From positions 2,542,001 to 2,606,000 of the forward strand of contig NC_016818.1 of NCBI RefSeq assembly GCF_000241955.1: DNA of 64,000 nucleotides. The letters are read 5' to 3'. The translations under genes and the position numbers were made by a program. The notes below the pieces were generated by a model. It worked only from the letters and a program-made list of their open reading frames with translations, ran no database searches and was not told the origin of the DNA. Positions 1 to 8,643 of the stretch are shown here, piece after piece (positions within the stretch are counted from its first letter, which is position 1; each line of letters starts with the position of its first letter). The DNA comes from Rahnella aquatilis CIP 78.65 = ATCC 33071. GTDB taxonomy: Bacteria; Pseudomonadota; Gammaproteobacteria; Enterobacterales; Enterobacteriaceae.

Positions 1-298
1 CAGGCACGCTATTCTCTCTCAGCAAGGCGGTAACGTGATGTTCGATCACCCGGTCGGCAGCGGGCAGGATTTCTACCTGTTCCAGCGGTTCCGGCCACGC
101 CAGCAATAATCCGGCTCCCGCCGTGCGCGAAACCGCACCAAAGCGCATCACCACCGCACGCTTATCGGGCTCTATCTGCCGGACATTAGAGAAAAGCCAG
201 TTCGCGGCGGCAATCAGCGTCATGGCAAACAGCGCCAGATACGCCATGCGCCCTGCCTGAAACCACGCATTGCCCTGAAAACGGGACAGCGGATTCAT
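1..298 (-). CDS. SPFH/band 7 (HflK/HflC-like) protein, N-terminal part only
   Basis: The window edge cuts this gene; 99 codons are readable. The ATG at 298 overlaps the TGA of the preceding gene (ATGA), so it is the third gene of a translationally coupled operon. Residues about 18-36 form one hydrophobic membrane anchor. It is followed by EPDKRAVVMRFG and a proline-rich strand (LLLAWPEPLEQVEILPA), the usual entry of an SPFH domain. Proteins of this family form membrane-bound oligomeric rings that modulate proteases such as FtsH. The specific role here is unknown. It is not the canonical hflK/hflC pair, which sits beside hflX in enterobacteria. Confidence 0.75.
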   Translation of the reverse strand, partial: MNPLSRFQGNAWFQAGRMAYLALFAMTLIAAANWLFSNVRQIEPDKRAVVMRFGAVSRTAGAGLLLAWPEPLEQVEILPAADRVIEHHVTALLRENSVP

Positions 299-1335
299 GG
301 CCGCGTCCCGTTACCGGCGGCGGGTAATACTGGCGGACCTTCAATCAGTTGCCGGAACGGTGCGGCATCAGTGCGCAATATCAGCTGAGTACCCGGTGTG
401 ATCACGTTGTTGAGCGTGTCCAGCGAGCGCAGCAGATCGTACAGTTCCGGGTTACCGGCCCGGGCCCTGGCGTATATCGCTGTGCTCTCCACCTGTGCCT
501 GCGCTTCAATATTGGCCGCGTTGACTGACGCATCAGCCTTAATCACGCGGGCATCCCGTTCGGCGGAGGATCGGATTTCAGCCGCCTGACGCTTGCCTTC
601 CGCAGACCGCTCGGTGGCAATAGTTTCGCGCTCTGCCCGCATGCGATCCACAGTGGCATCCAACGTCACCGACGGTAATGTCAGGCGTTCAACGCCGACC
701 TGCACCAGTTCGATGCCGTAGCTGTCGAGCAACTGGCGGGCAATCTGGTCATGCAAATGCTGTTCAAAGCCGGAAAGGCGGATTTTGCCGGCGTCAGTGT
801 TCACCAGTTCAGCCAGCGCAAAACCGCTGGTGGTCGTTTCCAGCGCCGAACCGATAAACGTCCTTATCTGTGCGGCAGCCATATCCGGCTGATTTTGTAC
901 CGCGCGGATAAAACGCTGCACATGTTGAGGATCGTTTTTCACCTGCCAGACGGTATAAGCCTGCACAATGATCCGCAGTCCGTCGCGCGTACCGACATCC
1001 TGCAAACCACTGGACGTCGTGCGGATACGTAAATCCACCGGGATCGCCGTCTCCAGCGGCACCGGCAGATGCCACGCCAGACCGGGTTGCAGCAGCACAC
1101 GCACCGGATTGCCGAAGCGTGTGATCACCATCGCTTCACCGGATCGCACCTGTACCAGACAGGCCGTGGCGGCAATCAGCGCCACCAGGACAACGGCAAT
1201 TATGACCCGCCGCCAGAGTTTGGGAGCTGCTGGCCCGGAATGATGATGGTGATGATGATGTCCGGCACCGTGATGATGTCCGCCATGTGCGTCATGATCA
1301 TGTCCGTGGCCTTCAGGTTGTTGGGTATCACTCAC
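295..1335 (-). CDS. SPFH (HflC-like) membrane protein with poly-histidine N-terminus
   Basis: A 346-residue SPFH/band 7 protein. The first ~35 residues are extremely rich in His, Asp and Gly (HGHDHDAHGGHHH and a run of seven His), probably cytosolic and able to bind metal. A single membrane helix follows at about residues 42-62. Then comes the SPFH domain (VITRFGNPVRVLLQPGLAWHL) and an alanine/glutamate-rich stretch at about 235-290 (RAERETIATERSAEG and following) typical of the coiled coil through which these proteins oligomerise. The start overlaps the end of the upstream gene by 4 bp and its stop overlaps the next start. Family membership is clear; the protease or complex it serves is not shown by the sequence. 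Confidence 0.8.
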   Translation of the reverse strand: MSDTQQPEGHGHDHDAHGGHHHGAGHHHHHHHSGPAAPKLWRRVIIAVVLVALIAATACLVQVRSGEAMVITRFGNPVRVLLQPGLAWHLPVPLETAIPVDLRIRTTSSGLQDVGTRDGLRIIVQAYTVWQVKNDPQHVQRFIRAVQNQPDMAAAQIRTFIGSALETTTSGFALAELVNTDAGKIRLSGFEQHLHDQIARQLLDSYGIELVQVGVERLTLPSVTLDATVDRMRAERETIATERSAEGKRQAAEIRSSAERDARVIKADASVNAANIEAQAQVESTAIYARARAGNPELYDLLRSLDTLNNVITPGTQLILRTDAAPFRQLIEGPPVLPAAGNGTRP

Positions 1336-3389
1336 CGGGTAGTCTCCGCTTTAACAGAATGCGCCGCTTTATCCGCTCCGGGCGTAAATGGCAGGGTAAA
1401 ATTTCTCAGATCCAGCACCGGCGGTGTCCCGCTACCGATCCGGTGATCGACAATCAACACCTTCGGATGCTGCTGCATTGCCAGCGTCAGCTGACTGAAA
1501 TAACGCCCGGTCAGGAACGATTGCCCGCCAGTCTGATACGCCTGATTTTCTGCATTAAAGCGCAGCGCCATGACCTGCGCCTGATCGCGGTTTTCATGGT
1601 TTTTTGCGCTGGCGGCATCCAGCGCCAGACGGGCAAATTGCTGCGCAGCATTCAGTTGCTGCGCGGCCTGGCCTTTCTCACCGGCAATTGCACTTTGCGC
1701 CAGAATTTGTGCCGCCTGTACGCTGTGATAAGCATCCGCTGCACCCGCTGGCGGATGTATCGATTCAATCACTGTGGCCAGCAGTTCCACGCCGCTGTTG
1801 AGATGATCAAGCTGGCTCTGCACTTTGCGGCCAATATCTGCGGCGAGACGTGTCTGTTCGCTGCCGAGCAGGCTGTCGAGCGTGCGTGAGGAAAAATCAT
1901 GCACCAGCACCTGATTGGCGATACTGCGGATCAGCACCGGCATATTTTCGGTGTGATAGAGGCTCGCCATCGCCGCGTCATCGTTCATGGCGATGCGGTA
2001 TACAAAGCGGACGTCCATATCCATGATTTGAAAACTTTGCCGGTCATTCGCGGCACTGGCAATGATTTGTGATTTGTCGCTGCTGTGGCCTGAGTCCCAT
2101 AAACGGTTCGCACTTTCCGGTGCCGGGCCTTCGGCGGTGTCAGCCACCGCGACAGCCCCGACGGTCGCCGCTTCTTCTGAACCCGTGGTAAGTTCATGCA
2201 CTTCGCCGTTATCGACCCTCAGCGTGCGGCCAAAAGGCCACGGCAGCCCTGCATGTAAACCAGGTTGCCTGACCGCCACCGGTTTACCAAAAGATTCATA
2301 AATGCCGCGCTGGGTCAGCGGCACCTCGCTGATGCCCGTCAGCAGCCAGCCGGTCAGCAATAAGAGTGCGCCCAGCGGCAACAGCGCGCGGCGCATAAAA
2401 TGGAATGCCCAGATCTGGCGAAGATCGATACCAAAATGCTGATGCAGTTCATTTTGCACAAACTGTAGCGGACGCGGCGGCCAGCAAATCTGCGCGGCCA
2501 GCAGGCTGCCCGCAATAAACTCAGGCTCTTTATCTTCACGCGGCGGCGAAAACATCGCCATCAGCGCCCGCAGGAAAAGCTCCAGCGCCACCAGCCCCGG
2601 TAACAAGCCGGTGAGCATCAGCAGGTGCGCTGGCCACCCCGAAGCACCACGGGCAAACATCAGGGCTAACGCGCTCAGCAAAAAGACACCAATCATCATG
2701 CGCATTATTGCTGCGAGCTTAGCCGCTTCCGGCCATTCCAGCGGATTTTTTAACGTCCAGTGGCGCTCCAGAACCAGCACAGCAAAGGCACAAAGAATGA
2801 ATATTACACCTGCGATAATCCCCGCTTCACCGGCATCACTGGCCGGTAACGGCAATTGCCACAACAGCGCAATGAGCAATAGTGCGGCTAACGCGGGAAA
2901 TGCCTGGAAGAACACATGCGCGTCGACATAACGCAAAACCGGACGCATCCATGGCCGGGATAGCAGGCGCTGAGAAAATCCGGCAGGGTTTTGCTGTGCG
3001 GCGGTTTCAGCAACGGTAGCAATAGCGGGCGCCAACTGTTGCTCGCGCCAGCGGGAGATGCGCCGGGCGCATTGCAGGGAGGCCGCGCAAACCCACATCG
3101 CCGCCATGAAATTGCCGGTCACCCACGGCCAGACCGATTCCGGAGAGACCAGATACAGCATCAGCAGGATCAGATACATCACGCTGCTGATCACCAAAAT
3201 AGTGTTGATCAGCCCGCTCAGCCCGCGCGTATGGGAGGCGGCTGCCTGAAAGCGCAGCTGCTTGCTGGCGTCATCAGCCCCGGATGCTTTGTTTATGCTC
3301 ATATCCGCTCCGGCAGAGGAGAAAAATAACCCGCCACGCTGGCTGTGCGCCAGTGCATGCGAAATCAACCGAGCGTAACGGTATAACAT
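1332..3389 (-). CDS. polytopic SPFH/HflK-like membrane protein
   Basis: A 685-residue protein joining an unusual multi-spanning N-terminal half to a C-terminal SPFH domain. About seven hydrophobic segments lie between residues ~55 and ~350. The SPFH part begins near 355 (VPLTQRGIYESFGKPVAVRQPGLHAGL) and is followed by an Ala/Gln-rich helical region (about 570-640) resembling HflK/HflC coiled coils. Canonical HflK has one membrane helix and about 420 residues, so this is a distinct architecture. The ATG at 3389 has GGGAA about 8 bases upstream. An internal ATG at 3302 (MSINKAS) is preceded by GGAG and is a real alternative. First gene of the three-gene SPFH operon. Confidence 0.72.
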   Translation of the reverse strand: MLYRYARLISHALAHSQRGGLFFSSAGADMSINKASGADDASKQLRFQAAASHTRGLSGLINTILVISSVMYLILLMLYLVSPESVWPWVTGNFMAAMWVCAASLQCARRISRWREQQLAPAIATVAETAAQQNPAGFSQRLLSRPWMRPVLRYVDAHVFFQAFPALAALLLIALLWQLPLPASDAGEAGIIAGVIFILCAFAVLVLERHWTLKNPLEWPEAAKLAAIMRMMIGVFLLSALALMFARGASGWPAHLLMLTGLLPGLVALELFLRALMAMFSPPREDKEPEFIAGSLLAAQICWPPRPLQFVQNELHQHFGIDLRQIWAFHFMRRALLPLGALLLLTGWLLTGISEVPLTQRGIYESFGKPVAVRQPGLHAGLPWPFGRTLRVDNGEVHELTTGSEEAATVGAVAVADTAEGPAPESANRLWDSGHSSDKSQIIASAANDRQSFQIMDMDVRFVYRIAMNDDAAMASLYHTENMPVLIRSIANQVLVHDFSSRTLDSLLGSEQTRLAADIGRKVQSQLDHLNSGVELLATVIESIHPPAGAADAYHSVQAAQILAQSAIAGEKGQAAQQLNAAQQFARLALDAASAKNHENRDQAQVMALRFNAENQAYQTGGQSFLTGRYFSQLTLAMQQHPKVLIVDHRIGSGTPPVLDLRNFTLPFTPGADKAAHSVKAETTR

Positions 3390-3489
3390 TACAGAATTCC
3401 CGGCGATATGAATTTAGCTACTTTTTTGCCACGAATTGTAAGCGTTTATCAGCGCAGGCAATGGCATGAGAGCATAATGAAAAAAATAT

Positions 3490-3513
3490 CCTCCGGCATA
3501 GCCGGAGGTTTTT
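3490..3513. terminator. GC-rich hairpin with T/A tracts on both sides
   Basis: Perfect 8-bp stem CCTCCGGC (3490-3497) / GCCGGAGG (3501-3508), three-base loop, five Ts after it and an A-run before it, so it could terminate transcription in both directions. It probably belongs to the IS200 right end. A second inverted repeat (TATGCGCCTGT 3516-3526 / ACAGGCGCATA 3553-3563) lies just beside it. Confidence 0.6.
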
Positions 3514-3590
3514 CATATGCGCCTGTAAGGCTCTGTTACCAGCCGCGCCCTAACAGGCGCATAGCAATCTGACATTTGCATCCAAATTCG

Positions 3591-4049
3591 TTACTTACCG
3601 CCCGTAAACGGGCTCCCTGGATACGGGATTGATAACTGTTCCCCTAGTTTATCCTGCTCCAGTTGGTGCTTTATGTATTCCTGGATCTTCGATGTATTTT
3701 TACCCACTGTATCTACATAATACCCTCGGCACCAAAACTCCCTGTTCCTGTATTTGAATTTAAGATCACCAAATTGTTCATATAGCATCAGACTACTTTT
3801 GCCCTTCAGATACCCCATGAAGCTCGATACACTCATCTTCGGCGGGATTTCCACAAGCATATGGATGTGATCTGCACAGCATTCTGCTTCCAGAATGTGC
3901 ACATTTTTCCATTCACACAGTTTTCTTAAAATACTCCCTACTGCACGGCGTTTCTCGCCGTAGAAGACCTGCCTTCGGTATTTAGGCGCGAAAACTATGT
4001 GATATTTACAGTTCCATCGGGTGTGCGCTAAGCTCTTTTCGTCCCCCAT
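3591..4049 (-). CDS. tnpA: IS200/IS605 family transposase TnpA (Y1 HUH)
   Basis: A 152-residue single-strand DNA transposase, the standard length for IS200. The HUH metal-binding motif is His61-Ile-His63 (ADHIHMLVEIPP) and the likely nucleophile is Tyr125 in KIQEYIKHQ. The ATG at 4049 is chosen because AAAGGGGG lies about 7 bases upstream and the protein then begins MGDEKSLAHT as in relatives; an upstream in-frame ATG at 4100 would add 17 unrelated residues. There is no adjacent tnpB. All catalytic residues are present and the frame is open, so it looks functional. Confidence 0.9.
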   Translation of the reverse strand: MGDEKSLAHTRWNCKYHIVFAPKYRRQVFYGEKRRAVGSILRKLCEWKNVHILEAECCADHIHMLVEIPPKMSVSSFMGYLKGKSSLMLYEQFGDLKFKYRNREFWCRGYYVDTVGKNTSKIQEYIKHQLEQDKLGEQLSIPYPGSPFTGGK

Positions 4050-4160
4050 TGGGACCCCCTTTTGATTTCTTGTTTGACCAATGCAGTTGCCAGACCGCAA
4101 GGTGTTTTAACAAATCAAAAGGGGTTTTTATATCCGGCTCAAAGCTGGAAGCTTTACGGA

Positions 4161-4181
4161 ACCCCCAGCCTAGCTGGGGGT
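4161..4181. other. IS200 left-end hairpin
   Basis: Perfect stem ACCCCCAGC (4161-4169) / GCTGGGGGT (4173-4181) with loop CTA, followed by TTTCTATAG. In IS200 a hairpin at this end blocks read-through transcription into tnpA, which would agree with its position ~110 bp before the tnpA start. A smaller AAAGC/GCTTT hairpin lies at 4141-4155. Confidence 0.6.
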
Positions 4182-4192
4182 TTTCTATAGAC

Positions 4193-4222
4193 AAAAAAGG
4201 TGCCGTTTTAAGCGGCACCTTT
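4193..4222 (-). terminator. rho-independent terminator of the SulP gene
   Basis: Stem AAAGGTGCCG (4196-4205) / CGGCACCTTT (4213-4222), 7-base loop. Read on the minus strand it ends in a T-run (complement of AAAAAA at 4193-4198), 11 bp after the SulP stop codon. Confidence 0.8.
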
Positions 4223-4232
4223 AGATAGAAGG

Positions 4233-5714
4233 TCAGAGGTTATCTTCTGCAACGTAATATTGCGGATCGTCGAGTTCATGAGAACAGAATGGCCCGGCTT
4301 TTTTGAGCAAACCCACGCAATCATTGCTGAGATGACGCAGGCGAATGGTTTTACCGGCATCAAGATAACGCGCAGTCAGCTTATCAATCGCCTCCACCCC
4401 GCTGGAATCCATGACCCGCGTACCGGCAAAATCCAGCACCACGTTTTGCGGATCGTTTTCAGGATTAAACAGCTCGGCAAAGGTCGCGGCAGATCCGAAG
4501 AACAGCGGGCCATCCAGCTTATACACTGCCAGGTCGCCTTTAGTTTTATGCTCGCGCACACGGATACGCGCCTGCTGCCAGGCAAACACCAGCGCCGAGA
4601 TAATCACGCCACTGATCACCGCCACGGCAAGATCGGTGAAAATCGTGATGACGGTGACAATCAGCATCACCAGCATATCGGCTTTCGGCATACGGCGAAG
4701 ACGGCGCAGCGAACTCCACTCAAACGTGTTGTAGCACACCACCAGCATAATCCCCGCCAGCGCCGCAACCGGCAACAGGCCGATATACCCGGAGAGACTG
4801 ACCACAAACAGGATCAGCAAAATTGCCCCCACTGTCCCGGAAATCCGCCCGCGACCGCCGGAAGTGAAATTAATGATTGATTGTCCAATCATTGCGCAAC
4901 CGGCAAAGCAACCAAACAGCCCGCAAATCGTATTGCCTGCGCCCTGCGCGATACTTTCGCGGTTGCCGTTGCCCTTCTTATTCCCCATTTCATCCAGCAC
5001 CGTCATAGTCAGCAGCGATTCAATCAGGCCGACCAGCGCGATCACCACCGCGTAAGGCAGCACGACTTTCAGCATCTCAATATTGAAAGGCGCGACCGGC
5101 AGGCTAAAGTGCGGTAATGCCCCTGAGATATCCGCGAGATCCCCCACCCGCAAGGTAGGCAGGTTAAAACCAATCGCTACGGCCGAAACGACGATCAGCG
5201 CCGCCAGCGAAGCGGGAATGATTTTGGTCAGTTTCGGGAACAGTACCACCACCAGAATCGCCAGCAGCACCAGCCCGTACATCAGCGGCCCCTGCCCGGC
5301 GATCATATGCAACTGCGCCAGCATAATGACAATCGCCAGACCATTCACAAAGCCGTGAACCGCAGGCAACGGCACCAGCCGGATAAATTTACCGAGGCGG
5401 AAAACACCTATCAGGATCTGGATCACCCCGGCAAAAATGGTTGCCCACAGCACATATCCCATACCGTGTTGCGCCGCCAGACTCATCAGCACCACCACAA
5501 TGGAACCCGCTGCGCCGGACACCATGCCCGGTTTACCGCCGAACAACGCCGTCACCAGCCCGATAATAAACGCCGTGTGCAAACCGACAATTGGCGACAA
5601 TCCGGCAACCAGTGAAAACCCGACCGCTTCGGGGATCATTGATACCGCCACCACAAATCCGGCCAGCGTTTCGTTCTTCACTTCAGACAACTTCAGACCA
5701 CGCGGATTAAACAT
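4233..5714 (-). CDS. SulP family (SLC26) anion transporter with STAS domain
   Basis: A 493-residue inner-membrane transporter. Residues ~15-370 are hydrophobic with 11-14 predicted helices, including the family signature region MIPEAVGFSLVAGLSPIVGL near the N-terminus and GFVNGLAIVIMLAQ. Residues ~385-485 form a STAS domain (VVLDFAGTRVMDSSGVEAI, Ser in the DSSG loop). SulP proteins carry sulfate, bicarbonate or dicarboxylates; the substrate cannot be read here. E. coli DauA (about 559 residues) lies near ychF too, but this protein is shorter, so equivalence is not assumed. It is transcribed divergently from ychF and has its own terminator. Confidence 0.88.
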   Translation of the reverse strand: MFNPRGLKLSEVKNETLAGFVVAVSMIPEAVGFSLVAGLSPIVGLHTAFIIGLVTALFGGKPGMVSGAAGSIVVVLMSLAAQHGMGYVLWATIFAGVIQILIGVFRLGKFIRLVPLPAVHGFVNGLAIVIMLAQLHMIAGQGPLMYGLVLLAILVVVLFPKLTKIIPASLAALIVVSAVAIGFNLPTLRVGDLADISGALPHFSLPVAPFNIEMLKVVLPYAVVIALVGLIESLLTMTVLDEMGNKKGNGNRESIAQGAGNTICGLFGCFAGCAMIGQSIINFTSGGRGRISGTVGAILLILFVVSLSGYIGLLPVAALAGIMLVVCYNTFEWSSLRRLRRMPKADMLVMLIVTVITIFTDLAVAVISGVIISALVFAWQQARIRVREHKTKGDLAVYKLDGPLFFGSAATFAELFNPENDPQNVVLDFAGTRVMDSSGVEAIDKLTARYLDAGKTIRLRHLSNDCVGLLKKAGPFCSHELDDPQYYVAEDNL

Positions 5715-5851
5715 AAAACATCCGGTACATTTCCCGATCAGTTAAAAAATTGTGACAAGTATCTAAAAATGAACCAGGTGAGGCAAGGTTTATCCTGTGT
5801 ACTGACAACAGGGGCGGCCACAAGCGGATCGAGATAAATGTGGTTCTCGTG

Positions 5852-5857
5852 TATAAT
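5852..5857 (+). promoter_or_regulatory. probable -10 box of the ychF promoter
   Basis: A perfect TATAAT lies 76 bp before the ychF start in the 218-bp gap between the divergent sulP and ychF genes. I see no good -35 at 17 bp, so the assignment rests on the -10 and on position. Confidence 0.4.
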
Positions 5858-5932
5858 GCGGGGAATTGTGGTCATTACATCGTGCGGTTATATTTAATCG
5901 TTTGATAATTAAGATATTAAGGTGAGAAAAAC

Positions 5933-7024
5933 ATGGGATTCAAATGCGGTATCGTCGGCTTGCCGAACGTCGGTAAATCTACTCTGTTCAATGCGCTGAC
6001 CAAAGCGGGTATCGAAGCAGCAAACTTCCCGTTCTGCACCATCGAACCGAATACCGGTGTGGTACCAATGCCCGATCCGCGTCTCGACCAGTTGGCCGAG
6101 ATTGTAAAACCGCAGCGTATCCTGCCAACGACCATGGAGTTCGTGGACATCGCTGGTCTGGTAAAAGGCGCATCTAAAGGTGAAGGCCTGGGTAACCAGT
6201 TCCTGACCAACATCCGTGAAACCGAAGCGATCGGCCACGTGGTGCGTTGCTTCGAGAACGACAATATTATTCACGTGAACAACAAAGTGGATCCGGCTGA
6301 TGACATCGACGTTATCAACACCGAACTGGCGTTATCTGATCTCGATACCTGCGAACGTGCCATTCACCGTGTGCAGAAACGTGCCAAAGGCGGCGACAAA
6401 GATGCGAAAGCAGAACTGGCTGCACTGGAAAAATGTCTGCCACAACTGGAAAACGCCGGCATGCTGCGTGCGCTGGATCTGACCGAAGAAGACAAAGCGG
6501 CCATCCGTTACCTGAGCTTCCTGACGCTGAAGCCTACCATGTACATCGCTAACGTTAACGAAGACGGTTTCGAGAACAACCCTTACCTCGACGTTGTGCG
6601 CAAAATCGCAGACGCAGAAGGCTCTGTGGTCGTTGCTGTTTGTGCTGCGGTTGAATCTGACATCGCAGAACTCGACGACGCTGACCGTGAAGAATTCATG
6701 GCTGAACTGGGCATCGAAGAACCGGGCCTGAACCGAGTGATCCGCGCAGGTTACGAACTGCTGAATCTGCAAACTTACTTCACCGCTGGCGTGAAAGAAG
6801 TCCGCGCATGGACCATTCCTGTCGGCGCTACCGCGCCACAAGCTGCCGGTAAAATCCACACCGACTTCGAGAAAGGTTTTATCCGCGCACAAACCATCGC
6901 GTTCGAAGATTTCATCACCTACAAAGGTGAGCAAGGCGCGAAAGAAGCCGGAAAAATGCGTTCAGAAGGCAAAGACTACATCGTTAAAGATGGCGACGTG
7001 ATGAACTTCCTGTTTAACGTCTAA
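5933..7024 (+). CDS. ychF: redox-regulated ATPase YchF (OLA1/Obg-like)
   Basis: Ribosome-associated P-loop ATPase of 363 residues, exactly the E. coli length. The G1 motif GLPNVGKST is at residues ~8-16, [18 protein letters not shown] supplies G3 and the following glycine-rich loop, and ANVNEDGF carries the altered G4 (NxxE) that switches specificity from GTP to ATP. The C-terminal TGS-like part ends with FLFNV. A strong AAGGTGAG precedes the ATG. YchF binds ribosomes and is linked to catalase control and oxidative stress in E. coli. The codon use (many preferred codons) suits a well-expressed housekeeping gene. The pth gene usually beside ychF in E. coli is not in this window. Confidence 0.97.
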   Translation: MGFKCGIVGLPNVGKSTLFNALTKAGIEAANFPFCTIEPNTGVVPMPDPRLDQLAEIVKPQRILPTTMEFVDIAGLVKGASKGEGLGNQFLTNIRETEAIGHVVRCFENDNIIHVNNKVDPADDIDVINTELALSDLDTCERAIHRVQKRAKGGDKDAKAELAALEKCLPQLENAGMLRALDLTEEDKAAIRYLSFLTLKPTMYIANVNEDGFENNPYLDVVRKIADAEGSVVVAVCAAVESDIAELDDADREEFMAELGIEEPGLNRVIRAGYELLNLQTYFTAGVKEVRAWTIPVGATAPQAAGKIHTDFEKGFIRAQTIAFEDFITYKGEQGAKEAGKMRSEGKDYIVKDGDVMNFLFNV

Positions 7025-7051
7025 ACCGCACTTCAGTTTCTGCATTTACTT

Positions 7052-7080
7052 AAAACCCACGCATTGACGTGGGTTTTTTA
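7052..7080 (+). terminator. rho-independent terminator of ychF
   Basis: CCCACG (7056-7061) / CGTGGG (7068-7073) with flanking A/T pairs and six Ts (7074-7079), 30 bp after the ychF stop. Confidence 0.85.
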
Positions 7081-7423
7081 TTGCCTGAATAATTTAAACT
7101 ATGCAAGCACACCGGGAATAATTAATTTCTGATACGCTTTGTTTTGTAAATAACACTCCCTTCCTCATGATATTTATAAACACGTCTGTTTTAAAACCAA
7201 CGGGGAAGTAACAATAAATATCATCAAAACTGAATTAATCATTAATTTGACGAGTCATAAGATGGACTTCAAAATCCATATTCGGACAATTTAATAAATT
7301 GAAATAGTTACGCGCAGGATTCATAATTAGTCTGCTTATAGATGGTGTTCTATATGCATTTAAATATCTATTCATTTTATTTATAGATACACCGCATGCA
7401 ACACTCAAATTAATGGACTAAAT
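7081..7423 (+). promoter_or_regulatory. AT-rich leader region of the fimbrial operon
   Basis: No gene in these 343 bp. The base composition falls sharply here compared with ychF. A perfect 11-bp inverted repeat ATGATATTTAT (7167-7177) / ATAAATATCAT (7214-7224) with a 36-bp spacer is the only clear structure. It could be a regulator site or a hairpin. I could not fix a promoter. Confidence 0.45.
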
Positions 7424-7948
7424 ATGAAAAAGAATCTACTCACTCTTTCTTTGACCACAATAATGTTGTCAGGAATGATTAATACGGCTTCAGCCGCCTC
7501 AGTCACATTCACCGGAAAAGTTTCGGGTAATACCTGTAATGTGGATATCAATGGCACGGGTTCTGATACGGGTGATGTTGATATGGGTGCAATCCCTGTT
7601 AACGTATTAGCGGCAGACGGTATGTACGGTGGCACATCAGCCCCCGTCGCTTTTACTCTGGCTCTGACACACTGTGCGCACAGAACAAATGGCTATTCTA
7701 TTAACTTTGGCGGCATTGCCAGCGGCGATCGCTTCGCGGCACCTGCGGCCATGGGCGGGGGGGTATTCTACGAGATTAAGGATGCCGCGGGTAATAACAT
7801 TAAAGCTAATGAAAATATCTCTACAGGGATGTCGGCAACAGACTCGTCTAAAGCAATGGACTTCACTGTAAATCTGACTGCTGTCAACCAGTTCATTAAT
7901 CAAGGTAGTTTTAATATGCCAACGGTTGTGAATATTGTTTACAACTGA
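7424..7948 (+). CDS. type 1-like fimbrial major subunit (paralogue 1)
   Basis: A 174-residue pilin of the chaperone-usher class. The Sec signal peptide ends near residue 25 (NTASAA), the mature part begins with a strand SVTFTGKVSG, and a Cys pair (about residues 38 and 78) would form the pilin disulfide. The penultimate Tyr (VNIVYN) gives the C-terminal strand recognised by the chaperone. Length and pattern are typical of a FimA-like shaft subunit. It is first in the operon, followed 78 bp later by a second subunit of identical length; the pair probably arose by duplication and diverged. Confidence 0.85.
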   Translation: MKKNLLTLSLTTIMLSGMINTASAASVTFTGKVSGNTCNVDINGTGSDTGDVDMGAIPVNVLAADGMYGGTSAPVAFTLALTHCAHRTNGYSINFGGIASGDRFAAPAAMGGGVFYEIKDAAGNNIKANENISTGMSATDSSKAMDFTVNLTAVNQFINQGSFNMPTVVNIVYN

Positions 7949-8026
7949 TGACCTGAACCAAATTTACCTTTCACATTTAGAACGATGAAGTTCACATTAA
8001 TGAATAAAACTGTATATGGATATATT

Positions 8027-8551
8027 ATGAACAAGAAATTTATTTCCCTCGCTCTCGGCATGTTATTTTCAGCTGCCGCTATCAGCAATGCTTCTGCAGC
8101 AACAGTTAATTTTAAAGGTTCACTCACTAGCAGCGTTTGCGTTATTGATATTAATAATACCGGTGCAGAAACGGGTAATGTCGATCTCGGCACCGTAAAT
8201 GCAGATGAAATGAGCACCATTGGTGCCACTTCTGATGCTGTTTCATTTAACGTTGCGATGAAGAGTTGTCCTACAGGGTACTCCAACTACCGGATCCAGT
8301 TTGACGGTGTCGAAGATGCCTCCAGTGGTGATTTCGCTATCGTTGGCTCCAAAGACGATGGCTTGGTTATTCAGTTAAAAGATGCTAACGGCTCTAAAGT
8401 TTCCCCAAATACGCCGGTAGACATAGCGACACCATCTGGCAGGAACGGTGAACTGAGCGTGCCATTCACTGCCAGTATTGTTTCAACACGTGGCACAGCC
8501 GGAAGTGGCTCCTTTAGCATGACCTCAAACATCTCCGTAAAATATGACTAA
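8027..8551 (+). CDS. type 1-like fimbrial subunit (paralogue 2)
   Basis: A 174-residue pilin of the same plan as the preceding gene: signal peptide ending NASAA, mature start TVNFKGSLTSS, Cys pair (CVIDINN and KSCPTG) and C-terminal ISVKYD. The ATG at 8027 is chosen because it begins a proper signal peptide (MNKKFISLALGML); an in-frame ATG at 7985 would add 14 residues ahead of it. The shared VDINGTG..TGDVDMG / IDINNTG..TGNVDLG segments show common descent with the first subunit. A terminator-like hairpin directly follows it. Confidence 0.83.
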   Translation: MNKKFISLALGMLFSAAAISNASAATVNFKGSLTSSVCVIDINNTGAETGNVDLGTVNADEMSTIGATSDAVSFNVAMKSCPTGYSNYRIQFDGVEDASSGDFAIVGSKDDGLVIQLKDANGSKVSPNTPVDIATPSGRNGELSVPFTASIVSTRGTAGSGSFSMTSNISVKYD

Positions 8552-8580
8552 ATTTTATTCGTTTTAAGAAATAGTCCGAG

Positions 8581-8606
8581 AAACTTCCAGGGATGGAAGT
8601 TTTTTT
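8581..8606 (+). terminator. intra-operon terminator after the fimbrial subunits
   Basis: Stem AAACTTCCA (8581-8589) / TGGAAGTTT (8594-8602), loop GGGA, seven Ts (8600-8606). It lies between the abundant pilins and the chaperone gene, a usual place for partial termination that keeps chaperone and usher expression below that of the pilin. Confidence 0.75.
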
Positions 8607-8643
8607 ACCCGCTTTCACGCCCTTTTAAGTTTCGGAGCACAGC

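Larger units (their letters stand above)
3487..4190 (-). mobile_element. IS200-type insertion sequence (IS200/IS605 family)
   Basis: One tnpA gene flanked by non-coding ends that fold into hairpins, as in IS200: stem 4161-4169/4173-4181 on the tnpA 5' side and stem 3490-3497/3501-3508 on the 3' side. The borders given assume the usual ~0.7 kb length of IS200 copies and the position of these hairpins; they were not proven, because family members leave no target duplication. The element lies between the SPFH operon and the sulP terminator and interrupts no visible gene. Confidence 0.7.

Noticed and set aside
1..3389. Canonical hflX-hflK-hflC locus
   Set aside because: Sizes, the polytopic member, the three-gene order and the neighbours do not match the hfq-hflX-hflK-hflC arrangement.
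7167..7224. A phase-variable invertible promoter like fimS
   Set aside because: The repeats are only 36 bp apart, no FimB/FimE-type recombinase is in the window, and no promoter was found in the spacer.
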